Made by a program: the position numbers and the translations under genes
Part shown: one piece after another, positions 51,691 to 61,142 of the stretch
Layout: each line of letters starts with the position of its first letter
Position numbering within the stretch: the stretch's first letter is position 1
NCBI RefSeq assembly: GCF_900107815.1
Contig: NZ_FNRK01000015.1
Coordinates: 1-64,000 of the forward strand
Direction of reading: 5' to 3'
Length of the DNA: 64,000 bases
From: Eubacterium aggregans
GTDB lineage: Bacteria; Bacillota; Clostridia; Eubacteriales; Eubacteriaceae
Notes under the pieces: generated by a model
Told to the model about the DNA's origin: nothing
Seen by the model: only the letters and a program-made list of their open reading frames with translations
The model's database searches: none

Positions 51691-52709
51691 GGAGTGGGAG
51701 GCCCTGAAGGGGCTTTACACCGAATCGGAGATTAACAGGCAACCTGCCCTTTGGCGGGAAACCGGGGCCATTATTGCGGAGCGAAGGGATGAAATTGCCC
51801 GGTTTATGGCGGACAACATAACCCCCAAAACCCGCATTGTATTAACCGGTGCGGGGACCTCGGATTACGTTGGAGACACGGTTGTGGGAGCATTAAAACA
51901 ATGTCTGCCCTGTCGGGTTGAAGCCATTGCCACTACGGATATTGTGGCGGCACCCGATGAATATATTGAAGCAGAAACACCGACTATTCTGGTTTCCTAT
52001 GCGCGTTCTGGCAATTCACCGGAAAGTATGGGGGCCTATGATCTGTTCCAGGATCAGGTCTCTCATTTACAACAACTGGTCATTACCTGTGACACAGAAG
52101 GGGATTTGGCCCAGAAGGCTTTTAAGACTGAAAATGCTTTGGTTTTGCTGATGCCGGAGGAATCCAATGATAAAGGGTTCGCCATGACCGGTTCCTTTAG
52201 CTGTATGATGATGGCAACGCTGCTGATCTTCAATCTGGATACCCTGGAGGAGAATCACCGGTATCTTGAAATCCTGGCGGATCAGGCCGAGGCGTTCCTC
52301 ACCTGGTCAGGTTTTAAGCTTCAGCGAAAGCGTCATGGGCTTCCGTCATGGTCCTAAATCCATTATTAATGATGAAACCTTCGTGGTGGTCTTTGTCAGT
52401 GGGAATGCGTACACCCGACAATACGATTTAGATCTCATTGAGGAAATCCATGAGGATGCGGGCAGCCATAAGCTGGTGGCTGTTACTTACAATGGACCAG
52501 GGGATTTAGCCCATCGCTGTGATCAGCTCATCGACTTTAAAGGAGCACCTGTTCCAGAGATTTTTAAGGTATTTAATTATATGCTGGTGGGACAGATTTT
52601 TGGGCTTTTTGATTCCGTCGCTTGTGGGGTTACCCCGGATAACCCACGTCCGGACGGTACAGTGAATCGTGTGGTAAAGGGTGTCACGCTGCATCCCTAT
52701 TCAAAGTAG
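51671..52709 (+). pseudogene. agaS: broken AgaS-type SIS-domain isomerase/deaminase
   Basis: The first part (51671-52357) encodes ALWRETGAIIAERRDEI and VLTGAGTSDYVGDTV, then VSYARSGNSPES, the first SIS domain. After about AEAFLTW the frame changes. The second part (about 52325-52709) resumes with SVMGFRHGPKSIINDE in another frame. Compared with normal AgaS (about 385 residues), around 45 residues between these points are missing, including the start of the second SIS domain. So it is a deletion with frameshift, and the product should be inactive. It belongs with the EIIA, kbaY and kbaZ genes that follow. Confidence 0.75.
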
Positions 52710-52720
52710 AGGTGAATAAA

Positions 52721-53152
52721 ATGATCGGAATCATCTTAGCGACCCATGGCCGTATGGCCGATGGAATCCTGGTTTCCATGGAAATGATTGCCGGGGCCCA
52801 ACAGGGTGTGGCCACGGTTTGCTTTAATGACGGCGAAGGAACTGAGGCACTAAAAGCCCGCCTGGAAGCGGCAGTGGACGGGCTCAATACGGATCAAATC
52901 CTGATCCTGTGTGATTTGGCCGGAGGCTCCCCCTATAATGTTTCTTCCCAAATCAGTACCGAACGTAGTGGGCAGAATATTGTGGTGATTGCTGGGCTCA
53001 ATCTGCCCATGCTCCTAGAAGCGGCCCTTAGCCGAAGCTATCTCGAAATGAATGCTTTGGTATCAGCGGTGCTTAAATCCGCGGGAGAAGGAATCCGTCA
53101 GTACACAGTCCCCATGGCAAAAGCGTCAGTGGACGCAGAAGAGGGAATTTAG
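52721..53152 (+). CDS. PTS mannose-family EIIA component
   Basis: The 143-residue protein begins [15 protein letters not shown], with the phosphorylated His9 of the mannose/galactosamine EIIA family, and contains [14 protein letters not shown] 52721 follows GAGGTG; GTG 52712 is possible. It would receive phosphate from HPr and give it to EIIB, but no EIIB, EIIC or EIID gene is in the window, so alone it is an orphan component. It sits between broken agaS and kbaY. Confidence 0.85.
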   Translation: MIGIILATHGRMADGILVSMEMIAGAQQGVATVCFNDGEGTEALKARLEAAVDGLNTDQILILCDLAGGSPYNVSSQISTERSGQNIVVIAGLNLPMLLEAALSRSYLEMNALVSAVLKSAGEGIRQYTVPMAKASVDAEEGI

Positions 53153-53157
53153 GTGGT

Positions 53158-54030
53158 ATGATGAATCAAATCCGATCAACCCGGGACATGTTAAACTGGG
53201 CCCAGGCAGAGGGCTATGCCGTTCCTGCCTTTAATATCCATAATATGGAAAGCCTGCAGACTGTGGCTCAAACCGCTGCAGAACTGGGTTCTCCTGTTAT
53301 TATCGCCGGGACGCCCTCAACCATTGATCGCTATGCCGGCGGGGATTTCATCCAGGCCATGGCGGCCGTTTGTGCCGGCCGGTGGGAAATCCCCATCGCC
53401 ATCCACTTAGATCATTTTGAGGATGTGGCGGCCATTGCCCATAATATTGATCTGGGATTTCGATCCTGTATGATTGATGCCTCCATGCTTCCCTTTGAGG
53501 AAAATATTAAACAGGTGCGCCAGGTGGTGACCTATGCCCATGAACGGGATACTGTGGTAGAGGCTGAGCTTGGCCGTCTGGGTGGCCGGGAGGATGATCT
53601 GACGGTGGCCGACGGAGAAACCGCCCTCACCGATCCCCAGGCAGCAGCAGAATTTGTGGCACAAACAGGCATTGATTCCCTGGCGGTGGCCATCGGAACC
53701 GCCCATGGCCTGTACAAGGGGGAACCCTATTTGGATTTTGAGCGATTATCCGAAATCCGGGAGCGGGTCACCATCCCCCTAGTCCTCCACGGGGCATCGG
53801 ATGTTCCCGATGAATTGGTGCAGGAAGCCATTCGACGGGGAATTTGCAAAGTTAATGTCGCCACGGATTTGAAAATCCCCTTTGCCCAAGCCGTTAAGGA
53901 ATTCTTTCAAAGCAATCCAGAAGCCTCAGACCCTCGGTACTATATGGCGCCCGGTAAGGTCGCCATGGCTGAAGTGGTTGCCCATAAGATTAGGGTCTGC
54001 GGCAGCGAAGGACGGTATACGGTAAAATGA
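53158..54030 (+). CDS. kbaY: class II tagatose/fructose-bisphosphate aldolase, catalytic subunit
   Basis: A 290-residue zinc aldolase. AIHLDHFED holds the catalytic Asp85 and zinc His86; GTAHGLYKG and LVLHGASD give the other zinc histidines. It splits tagatose-1,6-bisphosphate, or a related ketose bisphosphate, into two triose phosphates. The kbaZ/gatZ-type partner overlaps its end by four bases. KbaY and GatY cannot be separated by eye; the EIIA/agaS context favours the galactosamine pathway. Confidence 0.87.
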   Translation: MMNQIRSTRDMLNWAQAEGYAVPAFNIHNMESLQTVAQTAAELGSPVIIAGTPSTIDRYAGGDFIQAMAAVCAGRWEIPIAIHLDHFEDVAAIAHNIDLGFRSCMIDASMLPFEENIKQVRQVVTYAHERDTVVEAELGRLGGREDDLTVADGETALTDPQAAAEFVAQTGIDSLAVAIGTAHGLYKGEPYLDFERLSEIRERVTIPLVLHGASDVPDELVQEAIRRGICKVNVATDLKIPFAQAVKEFFQSNPEASDPRYYMAPGKVAMAEVVAHKIRVCGSEGRYTVK

Positions 54031-55346
54031 CAATGAAAAATCCACTTTTAACCCAAATCATCGAAGGCCGCCAGAGGGATAAGAGCATCGGTATTTATTC
54101 TGCCTGTAGTGCTAATCCCTTGGTTTTAGAAGCCGTGGTGGAGCGGGCACTGGAAACAGATTCTGTGGCATTAATTGAAGCCACTGCCAATCAGGTTAAC
54201 CAATTTGGGGGCTATACTGGAATGACGCCCCGGGATTTTTATGACATGGTCTGGAACATGGCCAGAGAAAAGGGAATGCCCGGGGAACAGCTGATTCTTG
54301 GTGGAGACCACCTGGGGCCCCTAACCTGGCAGGATGAAGAGGAAGCCATCGCCATGGATAAGGCCGAGGCGTTGGTCCGTGCCTTTGTGGCCGCAGGCTT
54401 TACCAAAATCCATTTAGACACCAGTATGCGCCTGGCCGATGATGATCCAACCCTCCCCCTGGCGGACACCACCATCGCCCGCCGGGCCGCCCGATTGGCC
54501 GCTGCCTGTGAAGAAACCTTTAAAAATGAGGTTTTAGGACAGCATCCCGATGCCATCGAGCCGGTGTATATCGTCGGAAGTGAGGTGCCCATTCCCGGGG
54601 GTGCCCAGGAGGAGGAATCCATCCACATCACAACACCCGAGGATTTTGAGAATACCCTTGCCCATTTTAAAGCTGCCTTTGAGGCAGTCGGAGCATCCGA
54701 GGCCTACACACGGATTATTGGTGTGGTGGTCCAGCCCGGTGTGGAATTTGGGGATAATGCGGTGGAGGCCTACGATCGGGAGCGGGCGGCAGCCCTTTGC
54801 CAGAGTCTAACCCATCATCCCGGATTGGTATTTGAGGGACATTCCACCGACTACCAAACCCCCAGGGACCTCCGACGGATGGTGGAGGATGGCATCGCCA
54901 TTTTAAAGGTGGGGCCAGCCCTTACCTTTGCCTGCAGGGAGGCCTGTTTTGCCCTGGAAGCCATGGAGCAGGAAGTGGTGCGGGACGAGGAAAAGCGGTC
55001 CCAATTTAAGAGTACGCTGTTAAAAACCCTTTATCATACCCCGAAATATTGGAAGCGGTATTATGATGAAGATCAGCTGACCCTCAAAATGAAGTATAGC
55101 TACTCAGACCGGGTGCGATACGTCTTTGGAGAAGCACCGGTACAGCAGGCCCTGGCCGAATTAATGGATAATCTGAATAATGAACCCGTTCCCCGGGCAC
55201 TCATTAGCCAGTATATGCCAAGACAGTATGACCGGGTCTGTGCCGGGACCCTGGAACCCCGGGCCGAGGCCCTGATTAAAGACCGCATCAAGGATTTGAT
55301 TGACCATTATCTTTACGCCACGGGTGTTGTATCCCCGGGCCGGTAA
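54027..55346 (+). CDS. kbaZ: tagatose-bisphosphate aldolase non-catalytic subunit (KbaZ/GatZ)
   Basis: A 439-residue protein of the GatZ/KbaZ family, with [32 protein letters not shown] and [10 protein letters not shown] near the N-terminus. It stabilises and raises the activity of KbaY in characterised pairs. The gene is intact, unlike nagA and agaS upstream, and is closed by a strong terminator. Confidence 0.9.
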   Translation: MTMKNPLLTQIIEGRQRDKSIGIYSACSANPLVLEAVVERALETDSVALIEATANQVNQFGGYTGMTPRDFYDMVWNMAREKGMPGEQLILGGDHLGPLTWQDEEEAIAMDKAEALVRAFVAAGFTKIHLDTSMRLADDDPTLPLADTTIARRAARLAAACEETFKNEVLGQHPDAIEPVYIVGSEVPIPGGAQEEESIHITTPEDFENTLAHFKAAFEAVGASEAYTRIIGVVVQPGVEFGDNAVEAYDRERAAALCQSLTHHPGLVFEGHSTDYQTPRDLRRMVEDGIAILKVGPALTFACREACFALEAMEQEVVRDEEKRSQFKSTLLKTLYHTPKYWKRYYDEDQLTLKMKYSYSDRVRYVFGEAPVQQALAELMDNLNNEPVPRALISQYMPRQYDRVCAGTLEPRAEALIKDRIKDLIDHYLYATGVVSPGR

Positions 55347-55352
55347 CACTTA

Positions 55353-55413
55353 AAAAACCGCCAATACCCTGTAGTCTGCCATGTGGCAGTGCTACAGGTG
55401 TTGGCGGTTTTTA
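55353..55413. terminator. bidirectional terminator between kbaZ and arsR
   Basis: AAAACCGCCAA-ACC-TGTAG and CTACA-GGT-TTGGCGGTTTT pair over some 20 positions, with an inner CTGCC/GGCAG pair and T-tracts both ways. Confidence 0.9.
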
Positions 55414-55420
55414 AAATGCC

Positions 55421-55801
55421 CTATCCTCTTTTTTCCTTCAGCCGATCCTCCAGAAGCAGGATCGGCAGGCAGTCGCAGGTTAGGGGGCTTGCCTGATAGT
55501 CCCGATATTTTTGTTCATCGGTGCAAAAGGGCTCCTCGTATTGGATGAGGGACAGAATTTCCCCAGGGAAATCGTACTGATGGAGCCCCTCCTCGTTAAT
55601 CTGGCAGAACACAAATTTATTCACCCGGTTCCGGCGGATAAAATGATTCCGGTCCAAAATGCCCAAATGCTTGGAGAGATTGGACTGCTTGATACCCAGA
55701 AGGTATTCCAACTCACACACACACATTTCCCCGTGGGAGAGCAGGTTTAAAATACGCAGCCGGGTGGGGTCTGATAAAGTTTTTAGGATGTCGGTGATCA
55801 T
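55421..55801 (-). CDS. arsR: ArsR/SmtB-family arsenic-responsive repressor
   Basis: The 126-residue winged-helix repressor has the metalloid-binding CVCE motif (Cys27 and Cys29) in the first recognition helix, then IKQSNLSKHLGILDR for DNA contact. Two more cysteines are near the C-terminus (TCDCLPILL). It should release the ars promoter when it binds As(III) or Sb(III). Unusually it is the last gene of the operon, after arsA and arsD, so its own expression depends on the promoter it represses. Confidence 0.9.
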   Translation of the reverse strand: MITDILKTLSDPTRLRILNLLSHGEMCVCELEYLLGIKQSNLSKHLGILDRNHFIRRNRVNKFVFCQINEEGLHQYDFPGEILSLIQYEEPFCTDEQKYRDYQASPLTCDCLPILLLEDRLKEKRG

Positions 55802-55866
55802 GGTGTTCCCCTTTCACGTCGTCCTTTTAGTTTAACCCATTTTCGGGGGCTTGTCATGGAAAATGT

Positions 55867-56268
55867 TCAGCCGCAGCAGCCACCGTCTCCGCCTTTATCA
55901 CCACCGCAGCAGCAGGAGGATTTGGAGAGTTTTTCCTGAAGCATGGCCATGGCCATTTCAGAGCGGTCGGTTCCTGTCCACTCCATGAGTTCTTCATTGC
56001 TGGGGTAGCTTCCCTTTCGGTAGACCTCCCCATCCACCAGGGTAATGGGCAGGGAATCGGCGCCTTCGTTTAACAGGACGGTGTTGACTTCAGCATTGTC
56101 CACATAGACCTGGGGCTCCTCGGACAGATTGTGGCGGATGACATCCTTGTGCAGTTTCACCAGATTGCTGACCATGGTGGCCATGCGGAGGAGCTCAGGA
56201 TCCACTCCAGGACCGCAGACCCCAGTGGAACAGCACATTGCCGGATCAAAAATTTCTACTTTACTCAT
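55867..56268 (-). CDS. arsD: ArsD arsenic metallochaperone
   Basis: A 133-residue protein with the diagnostic Cys12, Cys13 and Cys18 of ArsD (MCCSTGVCGPG), which bind As(III) and hand it to ArsA. The C-terminus is cysteine-rich (SSCCCGGDKGG, then GGCCG), as in full-length ArsD. It lies 32 bases after arsA. Confidence 0.93.
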   Translation of the reverse strand: MSKVEIFDPAMCCSTGVCGPGVDPELLRMATMVSNLVKLHKDVIRHNLSEEPQVYVDNAEVNTVLLNEGADSLPITLVDGEVYRKGSYPSNEELMEWTGTDRSEMAMAMLQEKLSKSSCCCGGDKGGDGGCCG

Positions 56269-56300
56269 TTTAACAACCTCTTTCTAATATTATTTTCAAA

Positions 56301-58019
56301 TTACGCTTGCCAGGGAATCACAATGGCGTTGCCCTGGCTTTCCTTAGCAATACGGGAAATCCATGCTTCTTCGGCGGCGGCCCGGGCCAGCAGGAAGGGA
56401 TCTCGTGTATCCGTCGCGGATAGACAGGCGTTAACCACCCAAAATCGGTTATTGATGCCAGCCCGGTTCAAATCAGCCTGGAGGCGGTCTGCCTCAAAAT
56501 AGGGCGTGGCTTCTGGCAGAGTGACGATGACCACTTCCGTTTCATCTGGGTTTTTAAGCCGGGGCAGCAGATGGCGGACGGAATCGGGAATCTCCGCATG
56601 GGAGCGCTCCATTTCCTTATGATAGCTTTCAGTGGAATTAAGGAGCAGGAGGGTATGGCCCGTGGGAGCGGTATCGATGACCACAACCCGGTCGTCAGCC
56701 TTTTCCACAATATCTGCAAAGGCCCGGAATACAGCGATTTCCTGGGTACAGGGTGAACGCAGGTCCTCTTCGATATAGTCGATATCGGCCTGGGATAGTC
56801 CGTTTTTCCGGGCCTTGCCAATCACCTCATCCCGATAGCGGGCCAGCTCTTCGGCTTCATCGATATTGCTGATGGTGATGTTGGGGTGCTTCAGGGACTG
56901 AGTACTGATATGGCCGGCGGGGTCCGTGGTGGTCAGGTGGACCCTTTTGCCCATCTGGGCCAGGCCCAGGGCAATGGCACTGGCCACGGTGGTCTTCCCT
57001 ACGCCTCCCTTACCCATGGTGAAGATAACCTTCTTTCCCTTCTGGTTCAAATCTTGAATCAGGGTGGAGAGTCCGGGGTAATCCACAGCCTTGGTTTTCG
57101 GCAGGACGGTAATGGGGGGCTCGGGCTGAAGCATCCGGCGGATATTGGCAATACCGCTGATATTGTAGGAACGCAGGGGAATCATGGAAATGGGGTATTC
57201 CCTTAAACCCTGGGGCATGGACGCCAGGGCTTTTTGTTGTTTGCAATAAAAGCTTTCCGAGATGCAATCCCCCAGGACCTCACCATCCAGCAGACCGTTG
57301 ATAATGAGCTGCTGGTTCGTGACTCCGATATCCCGCAGTTCGGCGGAGGCTCGCATGGCTTCCTGGAGTGGGGCCTTTTCCGGTCGAGCCACCAGCATGA
57401 GGGTGGTCATCTTTGGATCTGAGAGGGTGGCCACCGCTTTTTCGTACATGGCCTTCTGTTCCCCCAGCCCCGAGAGCTGTCCCATACAGGAGGCCCCGGT
57501 GGTGTTTTCATCGATGAAGGAATTCCAGGCCGATGGCAGCGCAAGCATCCGCAGGGTGTGCCCAGTGGGGGCGGTGTCAAAGATGATATAATCGTAGGCA
57601 TCCTGGATGGTTTCGTCGGTAATGAAATGGGAGAATTCATTAAAGGCGGCAATTTCCACAGTACAGGAGCCGGAAAGCTGTTCCTCCATATTTTGTATGA
57701 CGGATTCGGGCATCTTTCCTCGGTAAGGTCCGACTACAGACTCCCGATATTCAGAAGCGGCTTCCTCAGGATTCAGGTTGGCCACGGTCAGTCCCGGGAC
57801 ATGGTCGATGGCTTTGCCTTTATTATCCAGTTCTGTTTCAAAAACATCCTGGAGGTTAGAGGCGGGGTCGGTACTGATTAAAAATACCTTCTTCCCGGCA
57901 TCCGCCAGGGCCATGGCAGTGGCACAGGAGGTGCTGGTTTTGCCCACACCGCCCTTCCCGGTAAAAAATAGATATTTGGTTAAGCCCGGGGTATCCGGGG
58001 CATAAGTTTTTAGTTCCAT
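56301..58019 (-). CDS. arsA: ArsA arsenite-transport ATPase
   Basis: The 572-residue protein has two homologous halves, each with a P-loop (GKGGVGKTSTSC near residues 21-32 and GKGGVGKTTVAS near 325) and DTAPTGHT. ATG 58019 was chosen after AGAGGAT; a longer start adds an atypical 13-residue basic extension. ArsA powers an arsenite permease. No arsB or acr3 gene is found in the window, so the membrane partner must be elsewhere or be absent. Confidence 0.93.
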   Translation of the reverse strand: MELKTYAPDTPGLTKYLFFTGKGGVGKTSTSCATAMALADAGKKVFLISTDPASNLQDVFETELDNKGKAIDHVPGLTVANLNPEEAASEYRESVVGPYRGKMPESVIQNMEEQLSGSCTVEIAAFNEFSHFITDETIQDAYDYIIFDTAPTGHTLRMLALPSAWNSFIDENTTGASCMGQLSGLGEQKAMYEKAVATLSDPKMTTLMLVARPEKAPLQEAMRASAELRDIGVTNQQLIINGLLDGEVLGDCISESFYCKQQKALASMPQGLREYPISMIPLRSYNISGIANIRRMLQPEPPITVLPKTKAVDYPGLSTLIQDLNQKGKKVIFTMGKGGVGKTTVASAIALGLAQMGKRVHLTTTDPAGHISTQSLKHPNITISNIDEAEELARYRDEVIGKARKNGLSQADIDYIEEDLRSPCTQEIAVFRAFADIVEKADDRVVVIDTAPTGHTLLLLNSTESYHKEMERSHAEIPDSVRHLLPRLKNPDETEVVIVTLPEATPYFEADRLQADLNRAGINNRFWVVNACLSATDTRDPFLLARAAAEEAWISRIAKESQGNAIVIPWQA

Positions 58020-58087
58020 GGGAATCCTCTTTCTGAGCCATCTTAAGACTCTGTGCATTTAATTCGATCATATTACTTTATATTCAT

Positions 58088-58116
58088 ATAATAAAACATA
58101 AGAAAAGGACTGTCAA
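58088..58116 (-). promoter_or_regulatory. promoter and probable ArsR operator of arsADR
   Basis: Minus-strand TTGACA (58111-58116) and TATTAT (58088-58093) are 17 bases apart. An AT-rich imperfect dyad, TTTATTATATGAATATAAA, overlaps the -10 box and suits an ArsR-family repressor. Confidence 0.72.
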
Positions 58117-58152
58117 GGAATTAATAAATATATAAGCATATCGTTATGTATA

Positions 58153-58188
58153 AATTAAGAAAAGGGACTGTAGCGCTACAGTCCCTTT
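58153..58188 (-). terminator. terminator at the end of arsC
   Basis: A perfect palindrome (58161-58188), AAAGGGACTGTAGC and its complement, is followed on the minus strand by TTCTTAATTT. The arsC stop codon lies inside it. Confidence 0.87.
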
Positions 58189-58583
58189 GAAATGGTATTT
58201 TTTAGTTCTAAAATATGTGCCTCGATGGCGGTAATCACAGCGTCAAAGGCTGCATCATCTTGATCCGTGGGATCGGGCAAGTTCCAATCGGCATCAAAGC
58301 TGCGGCCGATGTAGGGGCAGCCAACACCACATCCCATGGAGATGGCGATATCTGGGGCGGGGATTTCAGACACCAGCTTATTGTGCTGGCCCTGAGCCAC
58401 CATATCGATGCCATAGCGTGAGCGCATGATTCGGTTAGCATCGGGATTGATGGATGACTTCAGCTCACTGCCTGCCGAATAACTCTCAAAAACATCAAAA
58501 GCCAGATGTCGGCCCAAGGCTTCGGCGATCTGGGAACGGCAGGAATTATGGGTACAGATAAAGGCAACTTTAGGCTTTGACAT
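58176..58583 (-). CDS. arsC: thioredoxin-linked arsenate reductase
   Basis: A 135-residue enzyme of the low-molecular-weight phosphatase type. The P-loop is CTHNSCRS, with nucleophile Cys10 and Arg16. Cys85 and Cys89 in MGCGVGCP are the resolving pair, spaced four residues apart; the Bacillus-type enzymes I know have a wider spacing. It reduces arsenate to arsenite. ATG 58583 was chosen; longer starts run into the NUDIX gene, whose end it overlaps by 14 bases. It is therefore the last gene of the DGC/NUDIX transcript rather than part of arsADR. Confidence 0.88.
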   Translation of the reverse strand: MSKPKVAFICTHNSCRSQIAEALGRHLAFDVFESYSAGSELKSSINPDANRIMRSRYGIDMVAQGQHNKLVSEIPAPDIAISMGCGVGCPYIGRSFDADWNLPDPTDQDDAAFDAVITAIEAHILELKNTISKGL

Positions 58584-59178
58584 TCGGCCAACCCTCCTTG
58601 GCAAAAATACTGATGAAACAATAGAACCAGGCAACGAGCTGGCAGTTGGCGTTGAAATTGGGCTGTTCCAACAATTGGGAAACTTCTTGGGGGCTATAAA
58701 AGCGGGCCGTGATTTCCTCATTTTCCGTAAGATGGTCATGGGTTAAATCCCCATCGACCTCTGCGACAACGAAGGTCATTTTCAAATCACTCATCGCTGC
58801 TGCGGCGTAGGTCGGAGGAAGAATCTGAAGGATATTTGTTAGGGTGAGGCCCGTTTCTTCATGAAGCTCCCGACGGACACAGTCCTCGATGGTTTCTCCC
58901 TTTTCAATGCGTCCAGCCACTAGATTATACACATCCTCGTTAACGGCCATGCGAAATTCCTTTAAGAGGAGGAGTTTTCCGTGGTAAAGGGCGATGATGG
59001 CCACACCGCCATTGTGGCTTCCTAAATCATCAGGATGGGTCATTTCATTAAAACTAATCATTTCATAGTGCTTTTCGCACTGGGTATTTTGATTGAGATA
59101 AGTCAATTGATAATTTTTAATGAATCGGCCATCCTTAATTTTCTTCATATTGACGAGCTTGAGTTTACGCTTTTCCAT
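58570..59178 (-). CDS. NUDIX hydrolase
   Basis: A 202-residue protein with a complete Nudix box, GRIEKGETIEDCVRRELHEETG (near residues 89-110), preceded by GGVAIIALYHGKLLLLKEFR as in ADP-ribose pyrophosphatases. It hydrolyses a nucleoside diphosphate derivative; the substrate is not evident. It stands between the DGC genes and arsC with minimal gaps. Confidence 0.87.
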   Translation of the reverse strand: MEKRKLKLVNMKKIKDGRFIKNYQLTYLNQNTQCEKHYEMISFNEMTHPDDLGSHNGGVAIIALYHGKLLLLKEFRMAVNEDVYNLVAGRIEKGETIEDCVRRELHEETGLTLTNILQILPPTYAAAAMSDLKMTFVVAEVDGDLTHDHLTENEEITARFYSPQEVSQLLEQPNFNANCQLVAWFYCFISIFAKEGWPNVKA

Positions 59179-59193
59179 TAGGATTCTCCACTT

Positions 59194-59592
59194 TTATAAT
59201 CGATCAAAAAAATCACAGGCCTTCTGAGCGATACGATCGACGAGGGCAAAATGCTCGGGCGTAAGATCCCGCATAGAAAGTAAATCAGGGTTTAAGGCCA
59301 GCTCAGAGCCGATGAGGGCTTCAATATCAATACTGCCAGCCAACTGACCGCTGAGGGCTTCCGTTGCCCGCTTGGCACAGCATTTGCTACAGCCATCCAC
59401 GGAGATGGTGGGGTGGGTCTGGGCAAAGGCTTGCTCCTGCTCACCGCCGGCGATAAACAGTGGAAGGCACAAGGTACTCACTTGGCCAGGACGCAGCTCT
59501 TCCATCATTTTGCGTACCACTAAACGGGACAGAGTTCCACCCAGGCATTCTTCACCGCTGCAGGCGATGTATCCAATGTTTTTTTCTGCCAT
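59194..59592 (-). CDS. DGC-domain putative metal-binding protein
   Basis: A 132-residue protein. An N-terminal CSGEECLGG and the family motif DGCSKCCAKRATE are its key cysteine sites; a further cysteine lies in STLCLPLF. The DGC domain is described as putative zinc-binding and has no firm function. ATG 59592 overlaps the stop of the upstream paralogue as TAATG. A longer frame up to 59652 lies inside that paralogue and was rejected. Confidence 0.82.
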   Translation of the reverse strand: MAEKNIGYIACSGEECLGGTLSRLVVRKMMEELRPGQVSTLCLPLFIAGGEQEQAFAQTHPTISVDGCSKCCAKRATEALSGQLAGSIDIEALIGSELALNPDLLSMRDLTPEHFALVDRIAQKACDFFDRL

Positions 59593-59996
59593 TATGCTTC
59601 TCCTTCTTTTTCTAAAATCCGGGCCACATCCCCTTCTAAGACCGCTGCCCATTCCTGGACGAAGGCGAAGCCCTCATCCGAGAGCATCCGGGGAGTGCCG
59701 TGATCCTCACCCCGATGTTCCCGCATCCGGTCAATGACCCGGTGGCTGGCACAGACGGTGCCGCCGCAGGCTTCGGTGCTCTTGAGGGCGCAGCACTTGG
59801 CGCAGCCATCCAGGATGAGGCAGGGCTGGCCCTTCACAGCAGCCACCACGTCCGCGTCTCCGGTGACCACCCGCCCCAGACAAAAACGTTCGGTACTTTC
59901 CGGCAAGCTGCGGGTTGCTTGAATCACGGCTTCCCGGGCGATGAGCCCAGGAGCCTTTCCAATACCGCTGCAGGCGATGATTTTAATTTTAGACAT
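59592..59996 (-). CDS. DGC-domain putative metal-binding protein
   Basis: A 134-residue paralogue of the previous protein with ACSGIGKAPGLIAREA at the N-terminus and the motif DGCAKCCALKSTEACGG. Additional cysteines are in ERFCLGRVV and GGTVCASH. Its start overlaps the end of the DGC-lipoyl fusion gene by eight bases. Three DGC domains in one operon suggest that the proteins act together, perhaps as a complex. Confidence 0.82.
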   Translation of the reverse strand: MSKIKIIACSGIGKAPGLIAREAVIQATRSLPESTERFCLGRVVTGDADVVAAVKGQPCLILDGCAKCCALKSTEACGGTVCASHRVIDRMREHRGEDHGTPRMLSDEGFAFVQEWAAVLEGDVARILEKEGEA

Positions 59997-60846
59997 TGAG
60001 TTCCTCCACTTTCTTTTTCATGATTTCAAAATAATCTTGGGAATCTAAAAGCAAATCAGAATCCTCATCCCAATCGGTTAATTGGACTTCGGCAATCCAG
60101 CCCTGGGTATAGGGGTAGTCGTTAACACGTTCTGGGGATTCATCCAGAGCGGTGTTGACGGCGGTAACGACACCGCTTACCGGAGAAACCAGCTCAAAAA
60201 TGGATTTCCCGGATTCAATGGAACCCAGTTCTCCAAATTGCTCGATGGTGGCCCCGACAGAGGGCAGATCGACAAAGAGAATATCAGAGAGATTCTGTTG
60301 GATGAAATCCGACACGCCGATGCGGGCATGATCCCCCACCCGGAGGACCCAGCAGTCATTTTCATTAAAATGATAATCCGCTTCAGGGACTTTAAAAATA
60401 AACTTGCCCTTCGTGAAGGAGGTAAAAGAGACGGCCTCTGGATAGGCGTTATTGGGGGTGCGCTCTTTGGCTGCATCTTCGTCAGAGGATACCTTGGCGA
60501 TAAGGGCATCTATCAGGGCCTTGCACATGGCTTCTGGCGCATCCTCTGCCAGGGCAGCGGCCAGGTTAAGGGCCACAGCATCAGCACTGATATTGAGGCG
60601 TTTGCTAATTTTCAGGCCCTGTTCAGCAGCCAATTTGCTGGCACAGCGGGTATTGCATCCGTCAATGACCAATAGCTCGCCCCCTTCAAAGTCCTTGGCA
60701 TAACGTTTTGGGGCGGTGTGGCAGAGAACCGGACAGACTAAATGATGCTCCCCGGTGGCTAAAATGGCTTTAGCGGCGACGGTCGATAAATGACCGGCAG
60801 GTTTATCTAACCCGTTACAGGGCAGGATGGCGTAGGATGGACTCAT
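59989..60846 (-). CDS. DGC domain fused to a GcvH-like lipoyl carrier domain
   Basis: A 285-residue fusion. Residues 1-115 are a DGC domain (PCNGLDKPAG, IDGCNTRCASKLA). Residues about 140-285 match the glycine-cleavage H-protein fold: ARIGVSDFIQQNLSDILFVDLP, then SIESGKSIFELVSPVSG, where the lysine after ESG is the lipoylation site. No other glycine-cleavage gene is present. This links a cysteine-rich metal-binding domain to a swinging dithiol arm, a combination I have not seen described as a functional unit. Confidence 0.85.
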   Translation of the reverse strand: MSPSYAILPCNGLDKPAGHLSTVAAKAILATGEHHLVCPVLCHTAPKRYAKDFEGGELLVIDGCNTRCASKLAAEQGLKISKRLNISADAVALNLAAALAEDAPEAMCKALIDALIAKVSSDEDAAKERTPNNAYPEAVSFTSFTKGKFIFKVPEADYHFNENDCWVLRVGDHARIGVSDFIQQNLSDILFVDLPSVGATIEQFGELGSIESGKSIFELVSPVSGVVTAVNTALDESPERVNDYPYTQGWIAEVQLTDWDEDSDLLLDSQDYFEIMKKKVEELNV

Positions 60847-61142
60847 ATGGATGGGTCTTCCTTTTCTGCCTTGCGAATGGCCTTGATGTGACGGGTGGTT
60901 TCCCCTTTGTCCGGAAAGGTGATGGCATCCAAGCCACAGGTCTTCCCACAGGCCCGGCAGAAGACCACACAGTTCAGGGGATTTTCCACAATGAGTGGCT
61001 TTGGGGAATCAGGGGTCTTTTTATAAACCTGGTGGGGGCAAAAGTCAAAGCAGTCCATACAGCCATTACATTTGGCATAGTCAATCTGGGGGGACCAGTC
61101 GATGGTATCCCGGGGCACGCCCATAAAGGTTTGATCTGCCAT
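60843..61142 (-). CDS. dicluster ferredoxin-like protein
   Basis: A 99-residue protein with two [4Fe-4S] sites: CNGCMDCFDFCP, and a second site CVVFCRACGKTC whose first cysteines are spaced differently from the classical CxxCxxC. It starts at ATG 61142, overlapping the stop of the HdrA-like gene as TAATG, and overlaps the DGC-lipoyl gene by four bases. It is the obvious electron carrier of the cluster. Confidence 0.85.
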   Translation of the reverse strand: MADQTFMGVPRDTIDWSPQIDYAKCNGCMDCFDFCPHQVYKKTPDSPKPLIVENPLNCVVFCRACGKTCGLDAITFPDKGETTRHIKAIRKAEKEDPSI

